From positions 1 to 55,517 of the forward strand of contig JAGPDF010000027.1 in NCBI GenBank assembly GCA_018057705.1: 55,517 nucleotides of DNA. Reading direction: 5' to 3'. The DNA is from Thermoanaerobaculia bacterium. GTDB taxonomy: Bacteria > Acidobacteriota > Thermoanaerobaculia > Multivoradales > JAGPDF01. Below are positions 54,796 through 55,517 of the stretch, piece by piece. The position numbers were made by a program, and so were the translations under genes. Numbering within the stretch: position 1 is the first letter of the stretch; the number at the start of each line of letters is the position of its first letter. The notes under the pieces were generated by a model. It had not been told where the DNA came from. It saw nothing but the letters and a program-made list of their open reading frames with translations, and ran no database searches.

Positions 54796-55517
54796 ATGCG
54801 AGATCGAACGGCTTCATCGGCTTGGATTGCGGCGTTGTGGATGCTGGTGGCCATGGGACCCGTGCTTGCCGATCCCGAGCCGGTGACGCTCAAGGGCAAG
54901 GCGATTCTCGAGCACCCGGCGGGCAAGGCGATCGTCGAGGCCGGGCGGCTGCTCAAGGCGGGGAAGGCGGCAGATGTGCGGAAGGGGGCATCGAAGGAGG
55001 TGCGAGAGGAGTGGGCGGCGATGTCTCCCGCGGAGCAGAAGGAAGAAGCCGCGCGGCTGCAGGGACGGACGCCCGATCCGGCGACCTTCGAAGCCGACAT
55101 CGCGCGCGTCGGCGAGATGGTCGTCGATGGCGTGGATGCACGATTGTCGATTCCGACTCCGTCCGGCGATATCTCGGCGATGGGCTTCGCCTCCCTCGAA
55201 GGCGGCAAGTGGCGGGTGAGCCGGGGGCCGATGACGCTCGCGGTGGCGGAGCCCGAGACCGCGCCGGCGATCCGCGGCGCCGCGATCCTCGACCACGAGT
55301 TGGGGAAGCTCGCGCTCGACTACGCCGGCAAGCTCACGTCGGGAAAGTTCGAGGCGGCCCTGGACCTCGTCTCCGTCACCGGACGCGCCCGTCTCGCGGC
55401 GCTCCCTCCCGACCAGCGCCGGCAGAGCGACGACTACCGCAAGAAGTACCTGCCGAAGCCGGCGGTGCTGGCCGACCGGATCCGCGACGGCGGCGAGCTC
55501 ACCTTCACCGAAAAGAA
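54796..55517 (+). CDS. Secreted hypothetical protein with duplicated domain (3-prime partial)
   Basis: The frame is open from ATG 54796 to the window end, at least 240 residues. A signal peptide is visible (MRDRTASSAWIAALWMLVAM, cleavage near LADP). The mature part has two related halves: LKGKAILEHPAGKAIVEAGR with EWAAMSPAEQKEEAARL, and IRGAAILDHELGKLALDYAG with RLAALPPDQRRQSDDYRKK. Both have an ILxH-x-x-GK start and a later helix with PxxQ/E. No known family is recognised. GGGAGAG lies before the start. The 3-prime end is missing. Confidence 0.7.
   Translation, partial: MRDRTASSAWIAALWMLVAMGPVLADPEPVTLKGKAILEHPAGKAIVEAGRLLKAGKAADVRKGASKEVREEWAAMSPAEQKEEAARLQGRTPDPATFEADIARVGEMVVDGVDARLSIPTPSGDISAMGFASLEGGKWRVSRGPMTLAVAEPETAPAIRGAAILDHELGKLALDYAGKLTSGKFEAALDLVSVTGRARLAALPPDQRRQSDDYRKKYLPKPAVLADRIRDGGELTFTEK

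Overview
The window is very GC-rich, uses many GTG and TTG starts, and carries Gram-negative export genes (two TolC-like outer-membrane proteins, an autotransporter-type barrel). It also has abundant FHA, Ser/Thr kinase, SpoIIE and sigma-54 signalling, an IPTL-CTERM-type tail and secreted proteins ending in an F-(D/E)-x-G-x-x-S-x-W-S-like tail. That mix suits an environmental Acidobacteriota (for example Thermoanaerobaculia-like) or a deltaproteobacterial/Myxococcota-type genome. This assignment is inference from gene style; there is no rRNA or marker gene in the window.

Left part (1 to about 18.5 kb) is an accessory island. It holds many small toxin-antitoxin modules: HicBA, an orphan HicA-like protein, an orphan XRE antitoxin, MNT-HEPN, a broken hicA with intact hicB, HigB/RelE-like with HigA-like, an antitoxin with ParE, a second orphan HicA-like protein, and VapBC/FitAB-like. 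Between them lie ten copies of a composite palindromic repeat, all in the same orientation, plus smaller palindromes. One palindrome has broken a hicA gene and another sits in frame inside a MOSC-domain gene. Other genes here are an SPFH protein, a tRNA with an odd anticodon loop, a PD40 beta-propeller secreted protein, a phosphatase coupled to an ADP-ribosylglycohydrolase, a membrane protein and a glycine-rich surface protein.

Middle (18.9 to 24.7 kb): a 1,502-residue adenylation-carrier-reductase enzyme (carboxylic-acid-reductase type) with a long N-terminal extension, then an FHA protein.

Right part (24.6 to 44.8 kb) is a minus-strand lanthipeptide locus. It contains a precursor with an NHLP-type leader and a one-cysteine core, and a LanM synthetase of the CCG (ProcM-like) zinc type. 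The exporter genes are a peptidase-ABC transporter, a second ABC protein fused to an FHA domain, an HlyD adaptor and two TolC-like proteins. A GNAT protein, a HAD/kinase-like fusion, a sigma-54 activator and an HExxH/HATPase fusion complete it. A well-matched sigma-54 promoter lies in front of the precursor gene and the likely activator gene is next door. Flanking genes (cNMP-FHA, STAS, FHA-GAF-SpoIIE phosphatase, Sel1-caspase, Ser/Thr kinase, autotransporter) suggest that production or export of the peptide is under phosphorylation-based partner-switching control. The whole right part lacks the island repeats.
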